Origin: JBEIJQ01 sp040380145
Lineage (GTDB): Bacteria; Bacteroidota; Bacteroidia; Chitinophagales; Saprospiraceae
DNA length: 17,370 nt
NCBI GenBank assembly: GCA_040380145.1
Contig: JBEIJQ010000064.1
Location: forward strand, 1-17,370
Direction: 5' to 3'
Shown: positions 1 to 7,248 of the stretch, piece by piece
Numbering within the stretch: the first letter of the stretch is position 1
Layout of the letters: the number at the start of each line of letters is the position of its first letter
Program-made: the position numbers and the translations under genes
The notes under the pieces: model-generated
What the model was told of the DNA's origin: nothing
Seen by the model: the letters and a program-made list of their open reading frames with translations, nothing else
Databases searched by the model: none

Positions 1-1
1 C

Positions 2-1075
2 CTAAACCCCGTGCCCAACACGGGAACCCTTACCAACGTAGGGATGAGCCACGTGGGCGTATTCATCAATGGCGTGCCGATGTTCAACTACGGCGACGGA
101 TTTTCGTGGAACAACCAGGGCATCTGGAGGCGGGACGCGACTTTTTGGGAAAGGAACGGTTTCGACTGTGCGAAAGGCCACCCTGCCCCTGTTATGGGAG
201 CCGGGCAAACCAGCGGCAGCTATCACCACCACCAAAATCCGACCGCCTTTGATTTGGATCTGGTTAACATTTCCACGATTTGCGACCTATATCCGGCGGA
301 TGGCCTGTACGTGATGGATTCCACCCAACATTCGCCCCTGATTGGTTTTGCATTCGACGGCTACCCCATTTATGGATCGTATGGTTTTGCCAACGCCGAT
401 GGCACGGGGGGTATCAAACGGATGCAGTCCAGCTATGCCAAGCGCAACATCACCGATCGGACAACACTGCCCGACGGCACGGTTCTGACCCCGGCGCAAT
501 ACGGCCCTTCGTTGGCCCAGTATCCCTTGGGGGCTTACAGGGAAGATTTCGTGTACACGGCAGGATACGGCGATCTGGACCAGCACAATGGCCGTTTCAG
601 CGTGACCCCGGAGTACCCCAACGGCATCTATTGCTATTTCGCTACTGTGGACGAATACCAACACTCGTACTATCCGCACATTTTGGGGCCGACCTATTAC
701 GGAGTGGTGGCGACGGCCAATTTCGGAGCCCCCGGCCAGCCCAATCCAACCACCGTGACGATCAACGAACCGGTCACGCAGTACAATCCCCTGACCGCGG
801 TTCAAGAAATACCCGAGAAAGCGGCCTTCCGACTGGCTATCTACCCCAATCCGGCCAGTGATTTTGCGGCGATCCAGCTCGAGGAAATCGTGCACGGAGA
901 CGTGTTGGTGGAACTGTTGGACGCCAAGGGGGCGCTCGTCCGGTCAACCGTGCTGTACCAAGGGAGCACGCTCTGCCACTTCGATCTTCGTACCCTTTAC
1001 AGCGGGTCCTACATCGTGCGCTTGTCGGACAAAAACCGCACGATGTCCCGCACGATCGTGGTTCAGCAAGATTGA
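2..1075 (+). CDS. YHYH-domain secreted protein with T9SS sorting domain, N-terminus outside window
   Basis: The reading frame is open to the left edge, so the start and any signal peptide lie outside; the GTG at 11 is probably internal. The first ~240 codons resemble the YHYH protein domain: an INGVPMFNYGDGFSWN stretch near 67-114, then a Y-H-H-H-Q-N-P-T-A-F motif at 221-250, and later a GFAFDGYPIYG segment. The signature tetrad is Tyr-His-His-His here rather than Tyr-His-Tyr-His. The last ~85 residues look like a type A T9SS sorting domain: an IYPNPASDF strand near 839, a VELLDAKGALV strand and a terminal SGSYIVRLSDKN segment. By family knowledge such proteins are exported and anchored to the cell surface or released. 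The biochemical role of the YHYH domain is unknown to me. It converges with accC; no partner gene is visible. Confidence 0.85.
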   Translation, partial: LNPVPNTGTLTNVGMSHVGVFINGVPMFNYGDGFSWNNQGIWRRDATFWERNGFDCAKGHPAPVMGAGQTSGSYHHHQNPTAFDLDLVNISTICDLYPADGLYVMDSTQHSPLIGFAFDGYPIYGSYGFANADGTGGIKRMQSSYAKRNITDRTTLPDGTVLTPAQYGPSLAQYPLGAYREDFVYTAGYGDLDQHNGRFSVTPEYPNGIYCYFATVDEYQHSYYPHILGPTYYGVVATANFGAPGQPNPTTVTINEPVTQYNPLTAVQEIPEKAAFRLAIYPNPASDFAAIQLEEIVHGDVLVELLDAKGALVRSTVLYQGSTLCHFDLRTLYSGSYIVRLSDKNRTMSRTIVVQQD

Positions 1076-1437
1076 TCTTAGGTCCTCGTTGGGTATTTGC
1101 CCTACATTCTGTTGGATGGTTCAGTAGGGCTGTCGGAATGGGTATACGCAGCCTTGTTGGTTTGTTTTTTGAGAAAAAACTTCCTCTAAATGGTAAAAAA
1201 ATACCTCTAAATAGGGAAAGAAATGGTGTCCGGCGCACAAAATTGCTCCCCTGCTAACAGATTGCAACGTTCGGACAGAAAATGGTTCTTGCCCCGCCAT
1301 TTTTCCTTTTCTTCCAAAACCGTTGACCTTGAAATAGATAAACCCCAAAATTTCCCGCTTAGGGAAATTTTGGGGTTCAGGAGCGCCGTTTGAGCGCCCG
1401 TTGACGATTCATGATCGGGAGCGTACTATCGAACCGT
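1076..1437. other. Intergenic region between convergent YHYH gene and accC
   Basis: About 360 bp with no convincing gene. It holds a weak A/T hairpin (stems 1164-1170 and 1174-1180), a 9-base direct repeat CCTCTAAAT at 1183-1191 and 1204-1212 (start-to-start 21 bp), a 7-bp hairpin with a T-rich tail (1279-1285 with 1297-1303), and the long perfect hairpin listed separately. The short open frames here have no recognisable content. Confidence 0.6.
1341..1377. terminator. Perfect 16-bp hairpin between convergent genes, probable bidirectional terminator
   Basis: AACCCCAAAATTTCCC at 1341-1356 is the exact reverse complement of 1362-1377, with a 5-base loop GCTTA. It lies 60 bp past the accC stop on the minus strand and about 265 bp past the YHYH gene on the plus strand. 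Neither side has a run of T outside the stem, so it may act as an mRNA 3' end stabiliser rather than a classical intrinsic terminator. Confidence 0.6.
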
Positions 1438-2787
1438 TTATTTCTTTTTTTGTCCCCAGTCGAATGTGTTGATGAACCCTGTGTTGAAATCACCGCGACG
1501 GAAGGCTTCGGAGGCCATCAATTTTTGGTGGAAGGGGATGGTAGTCTTGATCCCTTCCACGATGAATTCGTCGAGGGCACGGGCCATTTTGTCGAGTGCC
1601 TCGTCGCGGGTTTGGGCTCGGCAGATCAGTTTGGCGATCATCGAATCGTAGTAGGGCGGAATCGTGTATCCGGCATACACGTGCGTGTCCACGCGCACAC
1701 CGTGGCCTTTGGAGGTGTGTAGCGAAGTGATCTTTCCCGGGCTGGGCCGAAAATCGTTGAAGGGATCCTCGGCATTGATCCGGCATTCGATCGCGTGCAG
1801 GATGGGCTCGTAATTTTTGCCCGAAATTTCGTCGCCCATGGCGATCTTGATCTGCTCCTTGATGAGGTCGTAATCAATGACCTCTTCCGTCACGCAGTGC
1901 TCCACTTGGATCCGCGTGTTCATTTCCATGAAATAAAAATTGCGGTACTTGTCCACCAAGAATTCCACCGTGCCGACCCCTTCGTAATTGATGGCTTGGC
2001 CCGCCTTGATGGCCGCATCGCCCATGGCTTTTCGGAGCTCGGGAGTCATGAAGGGCGAAGGGGATTCTTCGACCAATTTCTGGTGGCGGCGCTGGATGGA
2101 GCAATCGCGTTCCGAGAGGTGGCAGACCCGTCCATACTGGTCGCCCGCGATCTGGAACTCGATATGGCGGGGCTCTTCGATGAATTTTTCGATATAGATG
2201 CCGTCGTTGCTGAAAGCTGCTTTGGCCTCCATACGGGCCGTATTCCAAGCGTTTTCGAACTCTTCAGGTTTCCAGACCACGCGCATCCCGCGCCCGCCGC
2301 CGCCGGCTGTGGCCTTGAGGATCACCGGATAACCGATTTCCTTGGCAAGTTTCAAGCCCTGTTTCACATCGCGGAGCAGGCCCTCGGAGCCGGGCACCAC
2401 CGGCACTTTGGCGCGGATCATGGTTTCCTTGGCCGTGATCTTGTCGCCCATCTTGCGGATCTGCTGGGGCGTGGGGCCGATGAACTTGACCCCATACTGC
2501 CCGCAAATCTCGGCAAAATCGGCGTTTTCGGCCAAAAAGCCATATCCCGGGTGGATGGCATCGGCGTTGGTGATCTCCACGGCCGCCATGATGCGGGGGA
2601 TGTTGAGGTAGGATTGCGCGCTGGCGGGCGGACCGATGCACACGGCCTCGTCGGCGAAGCGCACGTGGAGGCTGTCGCGGTCGGCGGTCGAATAAACGGC
2701 GACCGTTTGCAGGCCCATTTCTTTGCAGGTGCGGATCACCCGTAGGGCGATTTCGCCGCGATTGGCGATCAGTACTTTTTTGAACAT
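1438..2787 (-). CDS. accC: Biotin carboxylase subunit of acetyl-CoA carboxylase
   Basis: It carries out ATP-dependent carboxylation of biotin on the carrier protein AccB, the first half-reaction of acetyl-CoA carboxylase in fatty-acid synthesis, in the cytoplasm. The 449-residue product has the family's usual length and starts MFKKVLIANRGEIALRVIR, the typical N-terminal domain. The ATP-grasp domain carries K116, K158, the glycine-rich loop AGGGGRGMR (161-169), H208, K237 (HQKLVEESPSP), E275, E288, and the N290-T-R292-I-Q-V-E296 motif with the catalytic Arg and Glu. R336 lies in the C-terminal domain. It starts with ATG 31 bp after accB and ends in TAA after a short Lys tail. All the catalytic residues I looked for are present. 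It is the third gene of the efp-accB-accC operon. Confidence 0.98.
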   Translation of the reverse strand: MFKKVLIANRGEIALRVIRTCKEMGLQTVAVYSTADRDSLHVRFADEAVCIGPPASAQSYLNIPRIMAAVEITNADAIHPGYGFLAENADFAEICGQYGVKFIGPTPQQIRKMGDKITAKETMIRAKVPVVPGSEGLLRDVKQGLKLAKEIGYPVILKATAGGGGRGMRVVWKPEEFENAWNTARMEAKAAFSNDGIYIEKFIEEPRHIEFQIAGDQYGRVCHLSERDCSIQRRHQKLVEESPSPFMTPELRKAMGDAAIKAGQAINYEGVGTVEFLVDKYRNFYFMEMNTRIQVEHCVTEEVIDYDLIKEQIKIAMGDEISGKNYEPILHAIECRINAEDPFNDFRPSPGKITSLHTSKGHGVRVDTHVYAGYTIPPYYDSMIAKLICRAQTRDEALDKMARALDEFIVEGIKTTIPFHQKLMASEAFRRGDFNTGFINTFDWGQKKK

Positions 2788-2818
2788 GAAAAACGGCTCG
2801 TCTGAAAGGTAAAGATCA

Positions 2819-3343
2819 TCAATCCTGCTCGACCAAGAAGAGTGCTTGGTCGTACTCCACGGGGGAGGCGTCGTCGATCAACACCTTGACCACGCGGCCG
2901 GCCAAATCGGATTCCACTTCGTTGAACAATTTCATGGCCTCGATGATGCACACGGGCTGGCCTTTGGCGATCGTGTCGCCCACTTGGACATACGCGGGCT
3001 TGCCCGGTCCAGGTGAGCGGTAGAAGGTTCCGACCATCGGGGAGCGTACCTCGACGAGGTTTTTGCCGGAAGCTTCGGCTGCGGGGGCTTCTTTGGCCGC
3101 GGGCGCGGCTGTCGGAGCGGCTGCGGGGGCTGCCGGAGCCGGGGCGGCCGCGGGAGCCGAGGCGATGGGCATCGGAACGGCCACGGGGGCAGGCATGGCT
3201 ATCGGTGCAGAGGGCATCGTACGGGCGTCCGAATAATTCTGCGTCCGAATGGTGATCTTGAAGTCGCCGTCTTCTATGCGCACTTCGCTGAGATTGGTCT
3301 CGCTGATCAAGCGGATCAACTCCTTTACGGTCTTGATGTCCAT
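2819..3343 (-). CDS. accB: Biotin carboxyl carrier protein of acetyl-CoA carboxylase
   Basis: It carries the biotin that AccC carboxylates and that the carboxyltransferase uses to make malonyl-CoA. The 174 residues fall into three parts: an N-terminal segment (about 1-40, MDIKTVKELIRLISETNLSEV) as in other AccB proteins, a very Ala/Pro-rich flexible linker (about 44-92), and a C-terminal biotinyl domain (about 96-174). The biotin acceptor is K138 in the E-A-M-K-L motif (135-139). SPMVGTFYRSPGP at 101-113 is the usual AccB signature, which separates it from the carriers of pyruvate or propionyl-CoA carboxylase. It begins 3 bp after the efp stop, so the two are cotranscribed, and accC follows 31 bp later. 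Confidence 0.97.
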   Translation of the reverse strand: MDIKTVKELIRLISETNLSEVRIEDGDFKITIRTQNYSDARTMPSAPIAMPAPVAVPMPIASAPAAAPAPAAPAAAPTAAPAAKEAPAAEASGKNLVEVRSPMVGTFYRSPGPGKPAYVQVGDTIAKGQPVCIIEAMKLFNEVESDLAGRVVKVLIDDASPVEYDQALFLVEQD

Positions 3344-3346
3344 AGG

Positions 3347-3913
3347 TTATTTTTTTTCGCGTTCGAGGTATGCGCCGGTTTCGGTATCCACCCGGATCTT
3401 GTCGCCTTCTTTGATGAACAGGGGCACGCGCACCGATGCGCCCGTTTCAAGGGTCGCTGGGGTGAGGGTGTTGGTAGCCGTGTCGCCGCGCACGCCGGGC
3501 TCCACATAAGTGACTTCGAGCCACACCGACTGGGGCAGTTCGCAGGCGAGGGGCGTTTCCTTGGCCGCATGGAAAACGATGTACACCAGCTCGCCGTCTT
3601 TGAGGAACTGGGGGTTTTCGATCATGTCTTCCTTGATGACGACTTGGTCGAAATCGTCGTTGTTCATGAAGTTGAAATCGGAGCCCTCGCGGTACAGAAA
3701 CTGATATTGGCGGCGTTCCACCACCACATCGTCGATCTTGTGGCCGGCCGGAAAGGTGTTTTCGATGACGCGGCCGTTCGTGAGGCTGCGCAGTTTGGTG
3801 CGCACGAAAGCGTTGCCTTTGCCGGGCTTGACGTGCTGGAATTCCACGATGATGTAGGTGTCGCCGTTCATTTCGAGGCACATACCTTTTTTGATGTCGG
3901 ACGTAGTGGCCAT
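3347..3913 (-). CDS. efp: Translation elongation factor P
   Basis: EF-P enters the ribosomal E site and rescues ribosomes stalled at proline runs. From the ATG at 3913 the product is 188 residues, the standard length, beginning MATTSDIKKGMCLEMNGDTY; an in-frame extension to 3982 is open but unlike the family. Domain I carries the loop V-K-P-G-K-G-N-A with the tip lysine at K32, the position modified by lysylation or other groups in some bacteria. No modifying enzyme is encoded nearby, so its modification state cannot be told. Domains II and III follow, with the C-terminal signature around RGDTATNTLTPATLETGASVRVP. It is the first gene of an efp-accB-accC operon, an arrangement common in Bacteroidota, and is divergent from infC. 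Confidence 0.97.
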   Translation of the reverse strand: MATTSDIKKGMCLEMNGDTYIIVEFQHVKPGKGNAFVRTKLRSLTNGRVIENTFPAGHKIDDVVVERRQYQFLYREGSDFNFMNNDDFDQVVIKEDMIENPQFLKDGELVYIVFHAAKETPLACELPQSVWLEVTYVEPGVRGDTATNTLTPATLETGASVRVPLFIKEGDKIRVDTETGAYLEREKK

Positions 3914-3997
3914 TGTAGTGAAAATGAGGAGTTTATAAAGGCATTGGTTCGATTGGGCCGTACGCGCTTCGCGTGGTGGCACGGTTTATTGGAGGTG

Positions 3998-4025
3998 CAA
4001 AATTAGTTTTTTTTCTGAAACCCAA
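3998..4025 (-). promoter_or_regulatory. Bacteroidota-type promoter candidate for efp-accB-accC
   Basis: On the minus strand, TAATTTTG (plus-strand 3998-4005) matches the -7 consensus TAnnTTTG exactly. A TTG (plus-strand 4023-4025) sits 17 bp upstream as a possible -33 element. Transcription would start near 3991, giving an efp leader of about 78 nt. Confidence 0.55.
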
Positions 4026-4097
4026 CTCCTTTGCGCCACCTTGCGCCAGAAAACCCTTTGGCGTACACCTGCACAAGGGATTCGGTTCTTTTGAGTA

Positions 4098-4111
4098 GAA
4101 AACATGTTTTC
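4098..4111. promoter_or_regulatory. 14-bp perfect palindrome in the efp/infC divergent region
   Basis: GAAAACATGTTTTC is fully self-complementary and lies between the two candidate promoters, upstream of both. A second short inverted repeat follows (TTGTC at 4126-4130, GACAA at 4134-4138) and then a run of T. These could be a regulator site or just A/T-rich palindromes; no factor can be named. Confidence 0.3.
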
Positions 4112-4146
4112 CCTAAAAGAAATCGTTGTCCGCGACAATTTTTTTC

Positions 4147-4173
4147 TTTGCAACATTATTTGGATTATTTTTG
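4147..4173 (+). promoter_or_regulatory. Bacteroidota-type promoter candidate for infC
   Basis: TATTTTTG at 4166-4173 matches TAnnTTTG exactly, and TTTG at 4147-4150 is a possible -33 element, with a rather short 15-bp spacing. Transcription would start near 4180, leaving a leader of about 35 nt before the infC TTG, with no Shine-Dalgarno sequence. Confidence 0.5.
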
Positions 4174-4214
4174 GCGTTGAATAAACCATTTGTCTTTCAC
4201 CAATTCTTTTTTGC

Positions 4215-4799
4215 TTGGCCAAATTCGTACCCAATCGCAACGAACAGCGCGAACCGGAGTTCCGCATCAATGATCGCATCCGCGTGCCCGAAGTGCGCCT
4301 TGTAGGCGACAACCTGCCCGAACTCAGTGAACTCGTCGGCGAAACCATCAACAATTCGGAGGTTTATCCCACCCGCGTGGCCCGCCAATGGGCCGAAAAA
4401 GCGGAGCTCGACCTCGTGGAAATTTCTTCCAACAGTTCGCCGCCCGTTTGTCGCATCATCGATTTCAACAAGTTCCTGTACGACCGCAAGAAAAAGGACA
4501 AGGAACTGAAGGCCAAGCAGGTCAAGACCGTCATAAAAGAAATCCGGTTCGGCCCCAACACGGACGACCACGACTTCGATTTCAAGCTCAAACATGCCAT
4601 CCGTTTCTTGGAGGAAGGCTCCAAGGTAAAGGCCTATGTGCAGTTCAAGGGCCGTGCGATCGTGTTCAAAGACCGCGGCGAGGAATTGCTGAAGCGTTTC
4701 TTGGAAGGCCTCGAAGAGCACGGCCAACCCGAAGCCGACCTGAAATTGGAAGGTCGGCGCATGTTCGTCCACATCGTGCCCAAGAAAAAGAAAAAATAA
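4215..4799 (+). CDS. infC: Translation initiation factor IF-3, non-AUG start
   Basis: IF-3 binds the 30S subunit, keeps the subunits apart and proofreads the start codon and initiator tRNA. From TTG at 4215 the product is 194 residues: N-terminal domain about 15-85 (RINDRIRVPEVRLVGDN, then PPVCRIIDFNKFLYD), a Lys-rich linker helix about 86-105, and C-terminal domain about 106-190 (KEIRFGPNTDDHDFDFKLKHA, then GSKVKAYVQFKGR), with a basic KKKKK end. No ATG occurs in frame before residue 183, and the frame is closed by TAA at 4182. The start must therefore be non-AUG: TTG at 4215 fits the family best, while ATT at 4188 or 4203 are alternatives, ATT being the E. coli infC start. The usual neighbours thrS, rpmI and rplT are absent; a DUF429 gene follows after 8 bp. 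Confidence 0.95.
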   Translation: MAKFVPNRNEQREPEFRINDRIRVPEVRLVGDNLPELSELVGETINNSEVYPTRVARQWAEKAELDLVEISSNSSPPVCRIIDFNKFLYDRKKKDKELKAKQVKTVIKEIRFGPNTDDHDFDFKLKHAIRFLEEGSKVKAYVQFKGRAIVFKDRGEELLKRFLEGLEEHGQPEADLKLEGRRMFVHIVPKKKKK

Positions 4800-4807
4800 G
4801 CGCCCCG

Positions 4808-5392
4808 ATGCCGATCGCAGGCGTTGATTTCGGCAGCAAACTGGCCGGCACCACTGTGGCAGCCTCTCCGCTTTTCGCACCTCTGATCGTACGCTCCAGA
4901 AAAGGGGAGGACGCCGACGCGTTTTTGGCTGACGCACTGCTGGACAAAGGCATCCGAACGGTGTTCCTCGACGCACCGCTTTCATTGCCCGGCGTGTACA
5001 CCGGCATGTCCGGGCGATCGGACTACCATTATCGCGAGGGCGACAGAACGCTCGGCGCCATGTCGCCGATGTTTTTGGGCGGACTCACCGCCCGGGCCAT
5101 GCGACTGCGCTCTTTGTTCGAAAAAAACGGCATCGCCGTGCTGGAAACCTATCCCGCCGAACAGGCGCGCCGCTTGGGGCTGCACCATATAGGCTACAAA
5201 AAAAAGACGGCCCGTCCATCGGACCTGGGGCCGCACCTACTTCCTCTTCTGGGTTCCTGCGAAATCACTGCTGCAGAGATCATGACATGGCACGACTTCG
5301 ATGCCCTGCTCGCATTGCTGGCAGGGGTCCGTTGGACGGCCGGGGAGGCCGTTTTTATTGGAGATCCGGCAGAGGGCGGCATCTGGATATGA
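4808..5392 (+). CDS. DUF429 family protein, predicted RNase H-fold nuclease
   Basis: The 194-residue product from the ATG at 4808 resembles the DUF429 family, predicted from fold to be RNase H-like; its substrate is unknown. Acidic residues in the expected conserved places are D7 (GVDFGSK), D55 (FLDAPLSLP), E113 (ETYPAE) and D163/D165 (WHDFDALLA). The YREGDRTLGAMSPMFLGGLTARA segment (75-97) is also characteristic. The frame is open upstream to 4388 through infC, but codon 1 at 4808 gives the natural MPIAGVDFGSK start. It lies 8 bp after the infC stop and so probably shares its transcript. That linkage does not by itself show a role in translation. Confidence 0.8.
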   Translation: MPIAGVDFGSKLAGTTVAASPLFAPLIVRSRKGEDADAFLADALLDKGIRTVFLDAPLSLPGVYTGMSGRSDYHYREGDRTLGAMSPMFLGGLTARAMRLRSLFEKNGIAVLETYPAEQARRLGLHHIGYKKKTARPSDLGPHLLPLLGSCEITAAEIMTWHDFDALLALLAGVRWTAGEAVFIGDPAEGGIWI

Positions 5393-5415
5393 GGCCGGCG
5401 AAACATTTTTTGTCC

Positions 5416-5440
5416 TTTTTCTGATTTTTTTTCAGAAAAA
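5416..5440 (+). terminator. Weak A/T-rich hairpin after the DUF429 gene
   Basis: TTTTTCTGA at 5416-5424 pairs with TCAGAAAAA at 5432-5440 around a loop of seven T. It is A/T-rich and weak. A second small hairpin lies at 5501-5518 (AAAAGAG, loop TATT, CTCTTTT). Either could end the infC transcript. Confidence 0.3.
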
Positions 5441-5527
5441 AGTCCATCTTGGAGCGGCAAAAAGAAAATTGGAACCGTTTTTGCAGTGGCGCGTTTTGAG
5501 AAAAGAGTATTCTCTTTTTCCGAAAAA

Positions 5528-5535
5528 TATTTTTG
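5528..5535 (+). promoter_or_regulatory. -7 promoter element candidate for the Trp/Asn-repeat protein gene
   Basis: TATTTTTG is an exact TAnnTTTG match 52 bp upstream of the ATG at 5588. No TTG or TTTG lies at the expected -33 distance, so the call rests on the -7 box alone. Confidence 0.4.
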
Positions 5536-5587
5536 CCGAACACCTTTGAATTTGCAATTTTTACTTTTACCTAAAATTCATTGCCGT

Positions 5588-7117
5588 ATGAACAGGATTT
5601 TGTGCCTCACATCGCTGGTTCTACCGCTCGCGCTCCTACCGCTGTGGACAGTGGCTCAGCAAAACGACGACGTGTACTATGATCCCAGCGATGCCGAGTT
5701 CATCGCCGCGGCCTCGGAATATCAAGCCCCGCAAGAGGCTTACCGCGCCCCACGGGATTTCACGCCCGCTCCGGACTACACCCAGACGGACAACACCGCG
5801 CCCGGGACCACCAATATCTACAACTATTACGATCAGGACTACGATTATTACTATTCTTCGCGGTTGCGCAGGTTTTACAACCCGATGCCGATCTCGAACT
5901 TCGGCTACTTCAGCCCCTATTTCATCGACACCTATTGGTACGACCCCTTCCGCCCCGGCCTGAACATCTACATCAGCGTCGGCAACAACTGGGGCTGGAA
6001 CAACCCTTGGCGTAATCCTTGGAACAACTGGGGCTGGAACAACGGTTGGAACAACTGGGGTTGGAACAACGGTTGGAACAACTGGGGCGCCTACAACGCC
6101 GGCTACAACAACGGATATTGGGACGGCTACTATGCCGGACAATGGAACAGTGGTTGGAACAACGGCTGGAACAACTGGGGGTGGAACAACGGATGGTTCA
6201 GCAACCATTACAACAACAACAACTATTGGCAGGAAACCACCCCGGGGTACGACGATTACTATTACGGTCCCCGTCGTCCGACCGCCGGCAACAACGGCAA
6301 CGGAATGAACATCGACCGCGAACTTGACGACAACAATGGCCCCGGCGTCAATGCCCCGGTGAACGGGCAGCCGATCCAAGTAACCCTCCCCGGACAGGGC
6401 AACAACGGCAACAACGGTCCCGGCAGAAATCCCGCGACCGTCAATCAATCTCCGGCCCAAAACGCGCCCGCTCCACAAGACCCGCGCGCTACGCCCAACC
6501 AAGGCGGCTTCTCCCCCGCCAACGATCAACCGGTGCGCAACACGCCCCCGGCCATCGAGCAACAAACGCCCCGCGATCCGATCCGCAATCCACAGCAAAC
6601 GCCCGCTCAGCCGCCCCGCGGACAAGACGGCGGTTTCACGCCTGCTCCCCAGCAACCGGCCCAACCCCCGCGCTATGAAACTCCGCGTCAGGATCCGCCG
6701 CGCCAAGCCGAGCCTCCGCGCTACGAAACCCCTCGTCAGGAGCCTCCTCGCCAAGCAGAGCCTCCCCGCTACGAAACCCCTCGCCAGGAGCCTCCTCGCC
6801 AAGCCCAGCCCCCGCGCTACGAAACTCCTCGCCAGGAGCCTCCTCGCCAAGCAGAGCCTCCCCGCTACGAAACTCCTCGCCAGGATCCTCCGAGGTATCA
6901 GACTCCCCGCCAAGATCCTCCGCGTCAGGCAGAGCCGCCGCGCTATGAAAAACCGCGTCAAGATCCTCCTCGTCAAGCCGAGCCTCCGCGCCAGGAGGCC
7001 CCGCGCTACGAAAAGCCCCGTCAGGAAGCACCTCGCCACGAAGCTCCCCGTCAGAATACCCCTCGCCAAGAGGCCCCTCGCGGCAACGGAGGCGGTGGTC
7101 GCGGCGGACGGGGTTGA
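5588..7117 (+). CDS. Secreted low-complexity protein with Trp-Asn-Gly and Pro-Arg-Tyr repeats
   Basis: From the ATG at 5588 the product is 509 residues; an upstream in-frame GTG/ATG-like extension is unlikely because the 5588 start gives a clean signal peptide (MNRILCLTSLVLPLALLPLWTVAQQ, cleavage near 24). The mature protein has four zones. First is a Tyr/Asp-rich segment (29-120) containing YYYSSRLRRFYNPM and FIDTYWYDPFRPG. Next is a W/N/G-rich zone (134-214) built from nine-residue NNWGWNNGW-like units. A Gly/Asn/Pro/Gln linker (230-355) follows. Last is a Pro/Arg zone (360-498) of 16-residue PPRYETPRQ[DE]PPRQA[EQ] units, ending in Gly/Arg. No enzymatic domain is recognisable. I infer export to the periplasm or surface; the basic Pro/Arg tail could bind polyanions or peptidoglycan. 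Its function is unknown. Confidence 0.85.
   Translation: MNRILCLTSLVLPLALLPLWTVAQQNDDVYYDPSDAEFIAAASEYQAPQEAYRAPRDFTPAPDYTQTDNTAPGTTNIYNYYDQDYDYYYSSRLRRFYNPMPISNFGYFSPYFIDTYWYDPFRPGLNIYISVGNNWGWNNPWRNPWNNWGWNNGWNNWGWNNGWNNWGAYNAGYNNGYWDGYYAGQWNSGWNNGWNNWGWNNGWFSNHYNNNNYWQETTPGYDDYYYGPRRPTAGNNGNGMNIDRELDDNNGPGVNAPVNGQPIQVTLPGQGNNGNNGPGRNPATVNQSPAQNAPAPQDPRATPNQGGFSPANDQPVRNTPPAIEQQTPRDPIRNPQQTPAQPPRGQDGGFTPAPQQPAQPPRYETPRQDPPRQAEPPRYETPRQEPPRQAEPPRYETPRQEPPRQAQPPRYETPRQEPPRQAEPPRYETPRQDPPRYQTPRQDPPRQAEPPRYEKPRQDPPRQAEPPRQEAPRYEKPRQEAPRHEAPRQNTPRQEAPRGNGGGGRGGRG
5987..6196 (+). repeat. Coding tandem repeat for Trp/Asn/Gly units
   Basis: Nine-residue units (27 bp, NNWGWNNGW-like) occur in two blocks, residues 134-167 and 186-203, separated by a Tyr-rich insert. 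Adjacent copies in the first block are almost identical at DNA level (AACAACTGGGG and TGGAACAACGG recur), which points to recent slippage or duplication. Confidence 0.85.
6665..7081 (+). repeat. Coding tandem repeat of 16-residue Pro/Arg/Tyr units
   Basis: Four clean 48-bp units start at 6665, 6713, 6761 and 6809 (PPRYETPRQ[DE]PPRQA[EQ]). Longer and shorter variants follow to 7081, with half-units such as PPRYQTPRQD and PRYEKPRQ. Copies differ mostly at synonymous third bases (CCC/CCG/CCT for Pro, ACT/ACC for Thr), so the peptide is kept while the DNA drifts. Confidence 0.9.
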
Positions 7118-7146
7118 TCCCGCGCAGAGGTCATATCTTTGCTCTG

Positions 7147-7189
7147 CCAAAAGCCGTCCCTGCCGCTGCTCGGCGGGGACGGCTTTTGG
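7147..7189. terminator. Strong GC-rich hairpin terminator after the repeat-protein gene
   Basis: A 19-bp stem (7147-7165 with 7171-7189) has one T-G pair, the core AAGCCGTCCC/GGGACGGCTT and a loop CTGCT. The A tract at 7149-7152 and T tract at 7184-7187 lie within the stem, as in bidirectional intrinsic terminators. It ends the 5588-7117 gene 30 bp past its stop and insulates the next gene. Confidence 0.85.
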
Positions 7190-7248
7190 ATGTTGTGGAG
7201 CCCGATCTTACTTTTCCAAACCATTCCATCTGGATTCAAATTTTCGCC

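Noticed and set aside
1795..2745. 316-codon plus-strand open frame opposite accC
   Set aside because: Shadow of accC, whose catalytic residues are all in place on the other strand.
5636..7150. 504-codon open frame on the minus strand opposite the repeat-protein gene
   Set aside because: It mirrors the low-complexity repeats of the plus-strand gene, giving Val/Arg/Leu-rich repetitive protein with no domain; the plus-strand product has a signal peptide and a good start.
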